From: Anisakis pegreffii
Lineage: Eukaryota; Nematoda; Chromadorea; Rhabditida; Anisakidae
Assembly (NCBI GenBank): GCA_035041965.1
Contig: JAPYMA010002005.1
Coordinates: 59,903 to 123,902 of the forward strand
Direction: 5' to 3'
DNA: 64,000 nt
The notes under the pieces were generated by a model. It worked only from the letters and a program-made list of their open reading frames with translations. It did not search any database and was not told the origin of the DNA. Shown here piece after piece: positions 40,581 through 59,700 of the stretch (its first letter is position 1; each line of letters starts with the position of its first letter). The translations under genes were made by a program, and so were the position numbers.

Positions 40581-41862
40581 ATGATTACAACCTTATTATT
40601 TGCACTAACAAGCACATTGGTGAGGCCAGTGCAATCAACTCCATCTGTGATACAATGCCCAATTAATATCAACATGATTGGTGCTGCACAAGGATTTCCA
40701 TTCGGAGGTGCTTTCACTGCTGGTGGAGAATAGTAATTTGATTTAATTGCGTTGAGAATTTATTTTTTTTATTTAGTATCATCAACATTTTCTATTATGC
40801 TAACATTATTCATTCAATTTCATTGACGTTACAGTTGAAAGGCAATGATTTTTTGCAACGATAGCAGTTGAAAGTTCATCATTGTTTCACCGATCATCTT
40901 TGGATGTTAATCCAATTCATCTGTAATGATCAGAGACTTAACGATCTTCAAGCATCGTTTCCAAAGGCATAGTTTCATGACAGTCTCAGATCGTTGCTTT
41001 TTACGACAAAATCGTTGTTTTTTTCAGTTGCGGAAGTGGTTCCTTTCTACATTTCTACTCGTGTTGCGATGACAATCCGTTCAGATGCTGCTTTGAATTT
41101 GAAACATGGGCAATGTAATCGTTTGAAACTCTATTTTTCTACCATCCTCTGGATGTTCATAGCAATTCCACAATAGTTTTGAGCGTTGACAAACCTTCAT
41201 CTGATGTACTTTCATCATCTAGTGCAGTGTTTCACGATCTCTTTCGTATCAGTGCACACTTCCGACATTTCAAGAATTCAGTTTCGATTTCCTATTGAGG
41301 TTTCTGGAACATCAAATGACGAGAGGAAGTAGCAAGATTGCCCATATATTAAGTGCAGTATGAAGTAGTTTGCAACTAATGCATTTGAATCGTTCGCCCT
41401 GAAGAGTTTTCTGTTGTTCACAGTCATTCTCGACGAATCCCTCCTGCCACATTCTTCTCTCCATTCACTAAGCATTCCCTCTGGCTTCTACACTGACCCC
41501 TTGTTTTGCTTATTTGCATTCCACCGCTACCTAGGATAATTCACCCACATCTTCACGTGGGCTCTGCCGTCCATTGTGCAAATGACTGCTTTAATTCATC
41601 AAATTTCTATTTTTGATCACTCACTCAACAAATTTCACTGGATGTTCAGCTGAATATTAGCCACTTATTAATCGTTCTAATCAGCACAAAATTCAATCAA
41701 AAGCAGTAGTAAGAGATCAACTACTATTCATTCCATGTGTTCCTCTTAAATACGATTTGAAAAGATGTGTTTAATTGCAGAGTGGTATTCGCTGTCTTTA
41801 CCGTACTCTTCATCGGGGCAATTCTGTTCGCGATTGCACGTTTCGTATGCAATCAGTACTAA
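40581..41862 (+). CDS. Tiny Cys-rich single-pass membrane protein (CX/Shisa-like)
   Basis: Three exons, 40581-40732, 41028-41114 and 41781-41862, join in phase (TA|GTAATT..TTTTTCAG|T and AT|GTAATC..TTGCAG|A) to give 106 residues. The ATG follows TTGCAG directly, suggesting a trans-splice site. Predicted order: signal peptide (MITTLLFALTSTLVRP), a short Gly/Phe-rich ectodomain, a compact cysteine cluster (EYCGSGSF, YSCCDDNPFRCCFEFETW), a transmembrane helix (IVVFAVFTVLFIGAILFAIA) and a tail of a few residues ending NQY. Small nematode proteins with the CX-module or Shisa-like arrangement look similar, but that assignment is from memory of the pattern. No single ORF covers it, so simple ORF calling misses it. 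Function unknown. Confidence 0.65.
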
Positions 41863-44037
41863 CTCGGCATAACTTCTCGGTAAGGCACACCACAAAAAAA
41901 AGCTCACCTTCGGTGCATTACGTGTCGCATCAAGCGATTCACCACTCTTCAGATGTATCCAAATGAACTCATCTACTCAACAGTCCCTTCATCCCTTTTG
42001 ATATCTTTTCGCATCCATTTCAAAAGGGCGCTGCGAATTTATGTCTCTGTAAAACGTATGATACTCCATATCCGTAATACAACTTCAAGTAAAATCACAT
42101 GACGTATGATACGAATGCCTCATTGTATTACCCTGCTAATGAACTGTAATGGACAGTTTACACGATATTCAGTATCATATAGTATTGAGTAAAATGCTCC
42201 GTAGAACAGTGGATAAGTGCAACTCATTTTGAACAATCACCTCGTATGGCACGTTGAATGTGCTGCAGATGTCCCGGTTAAACTCAACAAGAAAAAACTC
42301 TCAGTTCATAGCAGTGATATGTAGTGGGAATGTATTAGATATGATGTGACGAATGTAATTGCAATCATGTAATAAATATTTTTATAATTATTCAACATCA
42401 TTATGAAAATCTCATAGAACATTCGACTCAACAGTGAACTTGCTATGTCTGATTCCGTGTCATCTACCCAGTCGAGTGAAAAGTGCTCAAATAACATCAA
42501 ATCACGTTACCTAGTTTTTATGATTAGGTTTTGTTCTTTGAAATTTCTTTAAATTGAGAAAAAACGGATCTTCAGTATTTTTCGTTGGAAACTGTGAAAG
42601 ATTTCCAAATCATGTATTTGTGAGAAAGAAGACCGTTCGTTCATTTTCAGTGGCTGATACTGATTGCATTCGCCGAACCGATTGGATGAAACACAACCGA
42701 CACATTTTAATGCAAATATTTTAGACGTTCTAAATGTTATTTATTGAGCGGGCACATAAATCAGTCAAGCAAAAACATGCATCGAAGGTATGATCAACAA
42801 AATAAGTGCAAAAAAAAAATCTCGCCAAATAAATGCACTTTAATCAGTACAGGGGAGAATGTACAACAACGGTTGAGACGATTTAAGTGCAATCAGAACA
42901 GAACAAAGCAACAATGAAACTTAATGCTCAGATCACAAATAATGAGGAGGCACTCATAATGCTGAGTAAAATAGGTGAAGTGAAGAGGCATTTGTGAAGT
43001 AGAAATAACCCGCTTATCACGATGAGTGCTTAACAGTAATTACTTTCTATACAGGTAAGCAAAGAGTGTAACTACATAATTGAAACACTGCACGGCTGCT
43101 AACGTATCACACGAATTTATCACCACTTCAGACAACGTTTAACTTGTTACAGTTTCTGCAAGCAAATATACACTGCACTATTGATTGTAATCAGCGATAT
43201 TGATAAAGACGATATTAACAATGATCACATGACTGCTCATAATTATTACTATGCTCACTGGTATGACTACGTTATTGTCCACATAATTATTTCAAAATGA
43301 AACAACGATAAACTGCTGCTAACACCTAAAAACTCGCTCAGAATGATCCTCAGCAATCGCTTGCGACCAAAATCGAAGCTTACTATCGTGCACTGTTGTT
43401 TTTGGTTAGCCTCGTTAAGGATGCTGATTCCGTTTTATTGTGCATACAATGGGTGGACAATTCAGTGCGACGGATTCTAAACTGCTGACGTACCGAACTG
43501 ATGACTCAGTGTCATAAAGACATAAAAATGATTGGCAAACAAATTGAAAAACCACAAAATTTTTTCCCATCACGTGTTCGCGATAAGATTTTTTCAGTTT
43601 CATTTCAGATGTAGCGAGTTGTGCTACAGCAATCAACAACATTATCTCAGTTTCGTTCATTCGCTAGACTGAGTCATACGTATGAAACTTGTCTGAGTCA
43701 GTAAGAGCAGAAAGGCACAAAAATCAACAAACGCTTAACAAAGGCCTTATGAATAATAAAGGAATACATATCGAAACGTACAGAAAGAATAACAAAAAGA
43801 GTGAACACTGAATGCTTCTGTTGAACCTAAACAAACAAACACAAGCGAGAATGAACGCTTCACTTTCTCGAAGAATTGATACATTTCTGGAATAACACCG
43901 ATACGCTCATGTTTGGATGAACTCTTGATCCCAGACGATTCTTAATGGTATTTATCTTATGCTGGCTAGACGGTACTTCTTACGAATATTGTTGCTTCGG
44001 ATAACTTCCTCTTTAATCCTCATGAAGATGAGCAAAA
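41863..44037. other. Convergent intergenic stretch
   Basis: The stretch lies between the 3' ends of the plus-strand small membrane protein gene and the minus-strand Kruppel-like factor gene. I see only AT-rich sequence, homopolymer A runs (for example near 42812) and chance open frames. Confidence 0.4.
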
Positions 44038-51606
<7,569 letters not shown>

Positions 51607-54600
51607 CTGAAGTAAAACTTCCATCCAGAGACAAACAGTAACAACATACGCTGAAGAGTTCTCCTAGCGGATCAGCAATTTCAACTCGCCATCAAAGACA
51701 CAAAAAAAATGCAAAACCGAACATATTCATCATCGATTATGCCCATCGATGTTCTAACAGGGGGAAGATCTGTCTTTCCTGTTCCCCCATCTCTACTACG
51801 AAAGTGTCTGTCAAACGTGATATGAGCAAAAATATGTTACCAATAAAAATCACTTTTTGGGGTTCGGAATTGATCAAACACGCGCGGATGTAACTGGTAA
51901 TCATAACGTTCAATGAACAAAATCATTTCTTAAAAATTAGACCTCAAAAAGTTTTGTTAATGCGCTTTCGATAGGCGTTTCAACTGAACACCGATTAAAC
52001 TTTCTTTTTTTTTTTTGTTGCACTGAAAAAAAGAAACCATTTCAAAACAACGTATCACCTCGTGCATTAAGAATAAATAGGAGACAATAAAATGAATCAT
52101 TTCAACGAATTACAAACTTTCAAATTGATCACCACACGGATCGATCACATAATCTTTCTCTTTCCTTTGGAGTGCACATTTCAGACGTAAATTATGCACT
52201 GCTTTACGTTGTTTTCATGAGTTTTCAAGCAAAATCAAGCAACTTCGTACAGTGGATGTTTCTTCCCATAGCAAAAAAAAAGAGAAATCTTTTCCAGTAA
52301 CAGATTCGCAGGAATAGTTGATATAAATCCTCTCATTCACCACCTACTCCTCCGAAAATCATTAATGAAACGAAAGCTGACCGAAAAATTAATGTTCTAA
52401 AAAAGAAATCCAGCTCTATGCGCTTGAAGCAATATTGTTCGGTGTACGGGTTCACAAAAAATGTTGATAATTGAGTAACAACGCACTGAGTGCGCAAGTG
52501 CGAGACTTCCTGACTGTCCTCAGATCTGCCACGAGTTAATAGCGCTCTGCTTGGCAGAGGCTGATCTCTAAAGGTCCATCATACAAGACTGAACTGAATG
52601 CGTTGCTAAACCATAGAGTTTCACGTAAGTAAACTGAATGATAGAAAACAACAGTGATATGCAACATTTGATAGCGTAAGTGTGCTTCGCATAACCTCTT
52701 CAACGACCTTGAATTATCTTCAAGTTTCCAGTGGTACGCTTCAGAAGATAACCAACTTTACTGCGCGGTGCTCATCTTATCAACAACAATTACCCATCCT
52801 TTATTTACTCCCCCCCTCTCCCACAAAGTCTTTATATACACTTATTAGCATCATACGATGCAAAAGATGAACGCTTGAACGTTTGCAGCAGTCTATTTGA
52901 GGAAGCAGATATTACGATAGAATACGACTTTAAAACTTGATAAAAATGAAACAGCATAATGAAAAGAATTGAAATGGTGCTTGTCGGAAGGCGTATTGAA
53001 GTTGTAATTGGTTAATAAGAAATATTTGCGATCGCAGAATGTGATGAGAGTGCGATTGTTGGAATGAGTGGAGCTTGACAATAATAACGGAATGATGATG
53101 GATGATTGATCTGAGATGATAAGGACATTAGGGTGTTCTTTTTTTTTTGACGAAAATTAATGTGGGTTGTGAATGTAAAGGAAGGAATTCGGTTGATAAG
53201 AATTGTTTGCGAATATGCTTAATTGGATGTTTGAAGGAAGAAGAATGAAAAATACATGGATTGCTGCTGAGTAAATTCAACGAGTTCGTTGCGAGTGGAA
53301 GTGTGCAAAAAACAATGAAAAACACTGAATGGACACACCCAACGGTGCCCATTTTTTACACTCATCATCAAAAATGCTTCCTTGCTATCGTCGGGTGTAG
53401 TAGTAGTTGCAGTAGGTGAAATGGTAACGAGTAAAGACAACTTAATTTCGTTGATGTAGTTATTAGTGACAAACAAATGTGCTTTCGGAAAGGCAAAGCC
53501 AAACAAAAACGATAGTGTGCTCGGATAACGCGGTAGAAAATAGGTCTAAATGCAACACGGTTTGAAGAGAATGTAACCAAGTGAATGGTGTTTGCGAGAG
53601 AAGAGATAAGTTGAAGGGCTTGAACGGCTTCAGTACGAAAGTTGCTAATTCCGAATAGAATTATGCCGATGAATATGGAAATTTGATACCAGGACGGTTA
53701 TCGTCAGACACTGTGAGAAGATGATACGTGGTGATAGAGGTGGTAGATTCCTTAAAGAAAACGTCGGGTGATCGCCCATCCTCATCCCAGTGTTTAGTTG
53801 ATAACTAATTGGTTGTTAACTGTTAGCTGATAACATGGTAGAGAAATATTGAGTTTTTAGCGTTAAAAGAGTATTTGTGTTGAACAACAACGATTATGAT
53901 AAGATTTTAGACAACTGATATTATGATAAGATATTATGATAACATGTTTTCCCATCAATGAACTAAAAAGTGTTTTATTTCAATGGGAACTGCAAACAAT
54001 AAAATTTTTAGATGCAATTAATTAAGAAGTGATGATGAATGAATTTGATCAAGTGCGTCAATCATTTGATAATAAAATCGCCAAGAGTTCAGTGTTGCCT
54101 TCAAAATGATAAGAGCGGAATGTACGGAGTGAATAACGAAGCGAAAAAAGAATGAGTGGCAAAAAGAAGAAACAGGCAATCGAAATGCATAAAAAGTTGA
54201 ATTTTTAGCGTTTGCTAGATTCCGATTGATGTGACGTCCGTCTGGCTGTCACCGTTTGAAAAACAGATGAAGCGAGAGTAGTTTACGGCGATTGGCATTT
54301 CATTAGTGGCATTAGGCGGATGGCATTAAAAGTGATAGATGTTTGATGTTTGATTTTGTTGCAAACTTGAGGAGCGATAAGAACACAGTCAAATTATTTG
54401 TTTGGATTCATCTGTAAATACCACGCAAAATGAAGAAAAAAAATCTCGAAAAAATATCAGCTAGTGTTTGGTGAGGCCAGCAAAATTCTTCCATTCACCG
54501 GATTAGATGATCACTCGATGCTGTTCAGTGTCCAGTGAGTTCTTTATGGCTTGAAATATTGCGGAAATAGGCGGGCAAATGTAACGAAAAAAAAATTGCC

Positions 54601-55347
54601 TTAATGATAGAGTGTTGGCTGATCGCCTTAAAAAGAGGATTAAAGTGGAGTTGAGATAAATGAACACAAATAATATATTGGGCAGTAAGTGCGGTGTGTG
54701 ATATGCGAATTGAAACAATGTTATGACAGCAACAGATAAGAACAAGGAGCATTCGATGACGCTGGAAAGGTGCCGCCAGATGGAAGGGATGAACACAAAA
54801 AGGGTGTGGCTGACAAGAAGTTCTGTCAACAAGAACCAACGAAGGGGTCGTCTAGCGGCACATTCAACTAACTCCTTTCGTCTCGTTCAAGCACTAATCC
54901 GGTTTTGCCAATGGTTCTCCACAAAGATACTGCTGCTGCATATGTCATGCTGATCAGTACCATTATCACCAACCACACAGCATTAATTCATTCTTCTCAC
55001 CAACACCCTTCCTTCTATTTCTTCTCTTACATCATGCCGAACACATCAATCTAATCAATTAGCCGGTCTCACCCGCCCATTCATCCGAATCAAACGCGTT
55101 GTCAAATAAACCATTCATTATTGTTCTCATTAATCGAAACCATCAGAAATCAAACTACACACATCAGTTGTTATGAAGTGACTGACAAGAAACGATACTG
55201 TATAATTTTATGACTGATGAACACAAGTTGAAAGTGAACTTGAGGAAACGCTATTAATTGCTCTATTAATTAGTGAATGAATGAAACAATCGTTTTGAGT
55301 TCGTAAAATCTGCTGTCTATGTGAAATTCCAAGAAAATCAAAAATGT
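51607..55347. other. Stretch upstream of the Kruppel-like factor gene
   Basis: No gene could be supported. A GTAAGT donor at about 52625 on the plus strand is preceded by a short open stretch (PSYKTELNALLNHRV) after an AAAG acceptor, but I found no partner exon. Minus-strand frames at 53.2-53.5 and 54.5-54.8 kb lack convincing splice signals. Promoter elements of the Kruppel-like factor gene may lie near 51.7-52.3 kb. Confidence 0.35.
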
Positions 55348-55671
55348 TCACTTCAGAGACTGGAGAACGGTTATTGTGTATTGCAGTTTGACTGCTTGCA
55401 TGAGACAGACCAACTGCACAGATCGCAGTCAGTTGACGGATATCATTCAAATTTTAATTTTAAAGTTCTATCACGCGTTCGGTTGAAGATTATTTTGAAG
55501 CACTTCTGTTGAACCACTACAAATTATTCCAATTAACCAGTGCAGTATGCTATGAAAATAATCAGATATCCCTTCCTTAACCTGTAACTTCCTGTGGTCA
55601 CCCAAGCTACTTTTGTATTTTCGCTCAACCATTTCATGCTGAACTCTCAAAATTGCCTCAAATGCCGTCAT
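55348..55671 (-). CDS. Possible 51-residue two-exon protein or 3' end of a larger gene
   Basis: Exon 55671-55582 (MTAFEAILRVQHEMVERKYK...) joins exon 55413-55348 in phase 0 through CAG|GTTAAG..TGTGCAG|TTG and ends in TGA. The product is short, charged and helical in appearance (HEMVERKYK, LMQAVKLQY). The ATG could be internal, with an acceptor at TTTGAG just inside it linking to unseen upstream exons. I recognise no family. Both splice sites and the composition favour coding, but the length is within reach of chance. Confidence 0.35.
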
Positions 55672-56715
55672 CAGAATCAAGATTAATAAGAATAAAGATC
55701 ATTAAACTGTTTTCTTCGGCTTACAGAAAAACGTTCAAGAAATGGCACTGATAGTGAGATGATTGCACTTGAACGACCCAAATTAAATGCAATAAAATGA
55801 TCAGTCAAGTGGAAATGTTCTTGGATACTCTGTTGTTCGATTACTTCCTTCATTTTGTGTGATATTTTTCTTCTTCATGCATTTAATGTGAAACTCATTC
55901 TTTTCAGAGATTGCAATGGTAAAACGCATTGCACTCCTCGATTCATTACGTAAATTTCCCTACTTCCGGATCAGCATGAATAATGCCCATAATTCAATGA
56001 ATATATGAAAAATTTGTTTGTTGCGTGTTTTTGGCACCATCCTTATGAAAAGTTTATTAGCACTGAAAAAGAGTACAGCCAATGGGATGAGACATAGTGC
56101 AGTATATACTAGCGACAATGTAACATTACAACAACGACTTAATTAAACTATCCGCAAATATCATAACTTAATTAGCAAAAACTCCATAACTTAATTAGTC
56201 AAACTTCTTTTTCGATCATAATTTGAACATCTATAAGAAACAATTCATCTTTTTTGAACAATTATTACCAATAGTGCAGAATAAATCAAAAATTACTTCA
56301 TAAGAAAAAATAGGACTTACCAGAACTGCTAGGAAATACTATCATTTTGAATGGTGAAATAAATTCAGTTATAAATCTGCGGATGAAAAATGGGAACTGT
56401 TTGACTGACGATGGAAGAAAAAGAAAACGCGAGGAAAATGAAAATTTGAACAAATTCCGATCTCGGACAACATTTCATGGCAAAATACAACAAATCGAAT
56501 GAAACTGAAATAAATCAATGAGATTGTCGACGAACACAATGATAACGACAATAATACTAGCAATGACAATGACGACATCATCAATAGCAAGCAAGCGATA
56601 AGAAAATAAAAATGTTCAAAGTTAATTGGTTCAATAAATTTGAATCGATGTAACAATTCAAAGTGGGCTGTTGTTAATCCACCACTGCATCAATAATGCT
56701 TACGACAATAATTGA
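55672..56715. other. Stretch between the 51-residue candidate and hnRNP L
   Basis: This includes the 3' untranslated region of the hnRNP L gene. A minus-strand segment at 56383-56324 (ITEFISPFKMIVF) ends at a strong GTAAGT donor, and a leucine-rich signal-like stretch lies near 56580 (MMSSLSLLVLLSLSL). I could not join them in phase to the exons at 55.6 kb. Confidence 0.3.
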
Positions 56716-59700
56716 TTACGTACGAAAATCTCTTCCATCACGGCCTCCCGCAAATGCTAATTTCACAATATACGGCGCTTTTCCAACTGAAATTTCCATT
56801 CAACATTGTTATTTCTTCCACTTTGGAAGACTTTTCTCTATTGTTTAACACAATTAATCGAATCCCTTTTAACTACACCGAATACACCTCTTGATGAATT
56901 CGACTTTATAATTCAATCAACCACACGTGATGTGTTTTCTATTAATTTTTTCGAATGACTACATCCCTCTTCATCATCATGAATCCATTAATAAAAAGAA
57001 TCGCAGCTATAAATTGGGAAACTACTTTTGTCCATTGACGGGGAAGAGTCCAATGAAATTTGGGATTGTGCACTTGCAGATGATCCTACAAAAACAGAAT
57101 GGAATAAGAAAAAAAAAGAAAAGTAAAAACTTACGAGGACTATCAACAGGTGTGTGATTGGCAAGTAGGAGCGCTTCAACAGCTTGTTCAGTGCTATCAA
57201 ATTCACAGATTCCCGATGAACTTCTTTCGGACTTTTGTGGGAACATCGTTACATTTTTCGGCTTCGCGGCACCACGATCAGCGAACAACTGCAATTCGTA
57301 CTATTCATTTCTTCGAAAACACCCATTAACGTCCAATAAAATAACAATAACTGTAATAATAACCGACAATAACAATGTTCATCATCTACCTCCTTTAGTT
57401 TCTCCTCAGTCATCGTAACTGGTGCATTGAACCAATGTAAAACATTTGTTGGTTTAACGATTCGATTACGAGACGCATGCTCTGGCGTTGAATAGCGCTG
57501 ATTGCGACTTCCCACATAATCTCTTCAAATCAAACTTCAATCAATCCTACTTGTGATCTATTCTAAGTGACTGTCAATTAGTTCACTTACATGAACGGTC
57601 TACCTAGACGTAATTATGTTAACATCCAAGTTATACAGTAACACTTCAAAAAAGTTTCTGGCACATATCATTTCAAAAACTAACGGGCTATAATACTCAT
57701 TCAAACAAACATGGAACGGATTATGGTGTAATAACCAAACAATAATAATAATCATAATTCAGGTCCATACTTGAATGAAGGAGTACCATCCGGTAGATCA
57801 AATGGATCACGAATTTCATGCAAGATTTGCTGTTTCGATGGTCGAAGTGCTAACTTCTGACCGAATAGAATCGTACCGTGGAGGTTATCAATAGCCGTAT
57901 ACACTTCACGTACACTGCCCATTTGAGCCATGCACGTATCCGGTTTGGACTTCATGAACTTAATCTAAAATGAGACATTCGCAAACAGTTATTCTTATTC
58001 AAATAGCAATAGTGATTATTCAATTAAGGAACGAAAGCCTTAATTTTGAATATTCAATTGCAACCAAACGGCACGGGATGGAACAAGAACAGGATTTTGA
58101 AACTAACACGGTCACAATTGCCATATAAGCACAACAGATTGAATATTTTGTCGCAGTTGAAATTCTTCTGATCAATTCCATAAACCATGACAACTGGACC
58201 ATCAGCACCAGGATCATTATGATAATAGTCACCTCCTATAGCACCACGACCTGATTTTCAGCCTTTATTACTCTCATTATTATTATTATTCCCATCGATT
58301 TTATGCATATGTGGAACGAATCAATTTCAGGAGAACAATAAATATATCGAATTAATTTCAGCAGTTTCTAAATGTACTGCGGAAATTTCAGAGCAACAAA
58401 TATATATGGAAGGAATTAATTTCAGTAGAAAATGCAGCAGCTACAATAATTCGAAATGGTATTGGAGAAAACTGAATTGCGACACGGAACGGTTGATTTG
58501 TGATAGTATATTGGGGAGGATGACTCGAAGATTATATTGGATGGAGAATGCAAACCTCTTCCTCTGCCGAATCCACCCTCGGCTCGGCCGAACCCACCCT
58601 CTCCTCTGCCGTACCCTCCATGATCCCGACCGAATCCACCTTCCCCCCTGCTGAAGCCCCCTTCTCCTCGACCAAACCCTCCACGGTCTCTGCCAAACCC
58701 ACCCTCACCTCTACCGTATCCGCTGTCGCCTCTACCGTAACCGCCTTCGCCTCTGCCGAAACCACCTCCACCTCTGCTAAATCCACCCTCACCTCTACCG
58801 TACCCACCTTCACCTCTACCGTACCCACCTTCACCTCTACCGTAACCACCCTCGCCTCTAGCATAATTACCATCACCTCTACCGTAACCACCTTCACCTC
58901 TGCCGTATCCACCCTCTCCTCTAACATATCCACCATCGCCTCTACCGTATCCTCCATCTCCTCTACCGTATCCCCCATCCCCTCTACCGTATCCACTATC
59001 ACCTCTACCATATCCACCCTCGCCCCTACCATAAGCCCCATCACCTCTGCCATAACCTCCTTCGCCTCTGCTGTACCCAGCGTCACCTCTACCATATCCC
59101 CCACCTCCCCTACCGTAACCCGCACCCTCATCTCTACCGTAACCGGCCGCACCATCTCTGTTGAAACCACCGCCTCTACCGTATCCACCTTCAGTCCTAG
59201 CACCGTAGCCACCCTCATCTCTATCGTATGCACCGTTACCACCCCCGCCTCTACCGGCGTAATAATCATCATTCGCAGCCCCTCCTCCGTATCCATCATC
59301 GAACTCGCCGAACCCTGCAGCACCTCCACTAGCAGCACCCCTACCGTAACTCGCACCCGTTTCACTACCGTATCGTTCGCCCCTCATATTCATCAAGCCA
59401 CCACTCCCTGCAGCACCCGCATATCCAGCACTCCCGCCCGATCCATTACCACCACGACCTCGACCAAATCCACCACCTCCTCAAAACGAGTACGCTTTAC
59501 TATCAATCAAATACGCTATACATCAGTTCATTTGTGCGTAAACAAAATATTACGTCTAGAACGATGAATGAGGACAGCAATGTATCCGCTATGTTTTAAA
59601 AATATGTACTTTAATTACAAAACACATCATAAAAAGCTTAATCATCGACTCCACATCAAAATCAACTGAGAACAATAATGAGTACGAACAAATTGCACAA

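Noticed and set aside
56988..57085. Alternative last exon of hnRNP L (acceptor TTGTAG, Ser-rich C-terminus)
   Set aside because: Its phase fits, but it lacks the final RRM4 strand. The exon at 56786-56716 has a TTTCAG acceptor, the same phase, and encodes GKAPYIVKLAF as expected for hnRNP L.
57592..57604. Possible 13-bp microexon before a GTAAGT in an hnRNP L intron
   Set aside because: Its length would break the reading frame between exons 8 and 9, which join perfectly without it.
58548..59567. Plus-strand ORF of 339 codons rich in Ser/Thr/Val/Pro
   Set aside because: It is the antisense shadow of the GGYGRG-coding minisatellite in hnRNP L exon 6; a 21-bp repeat open in one frame stays open along its whole length.
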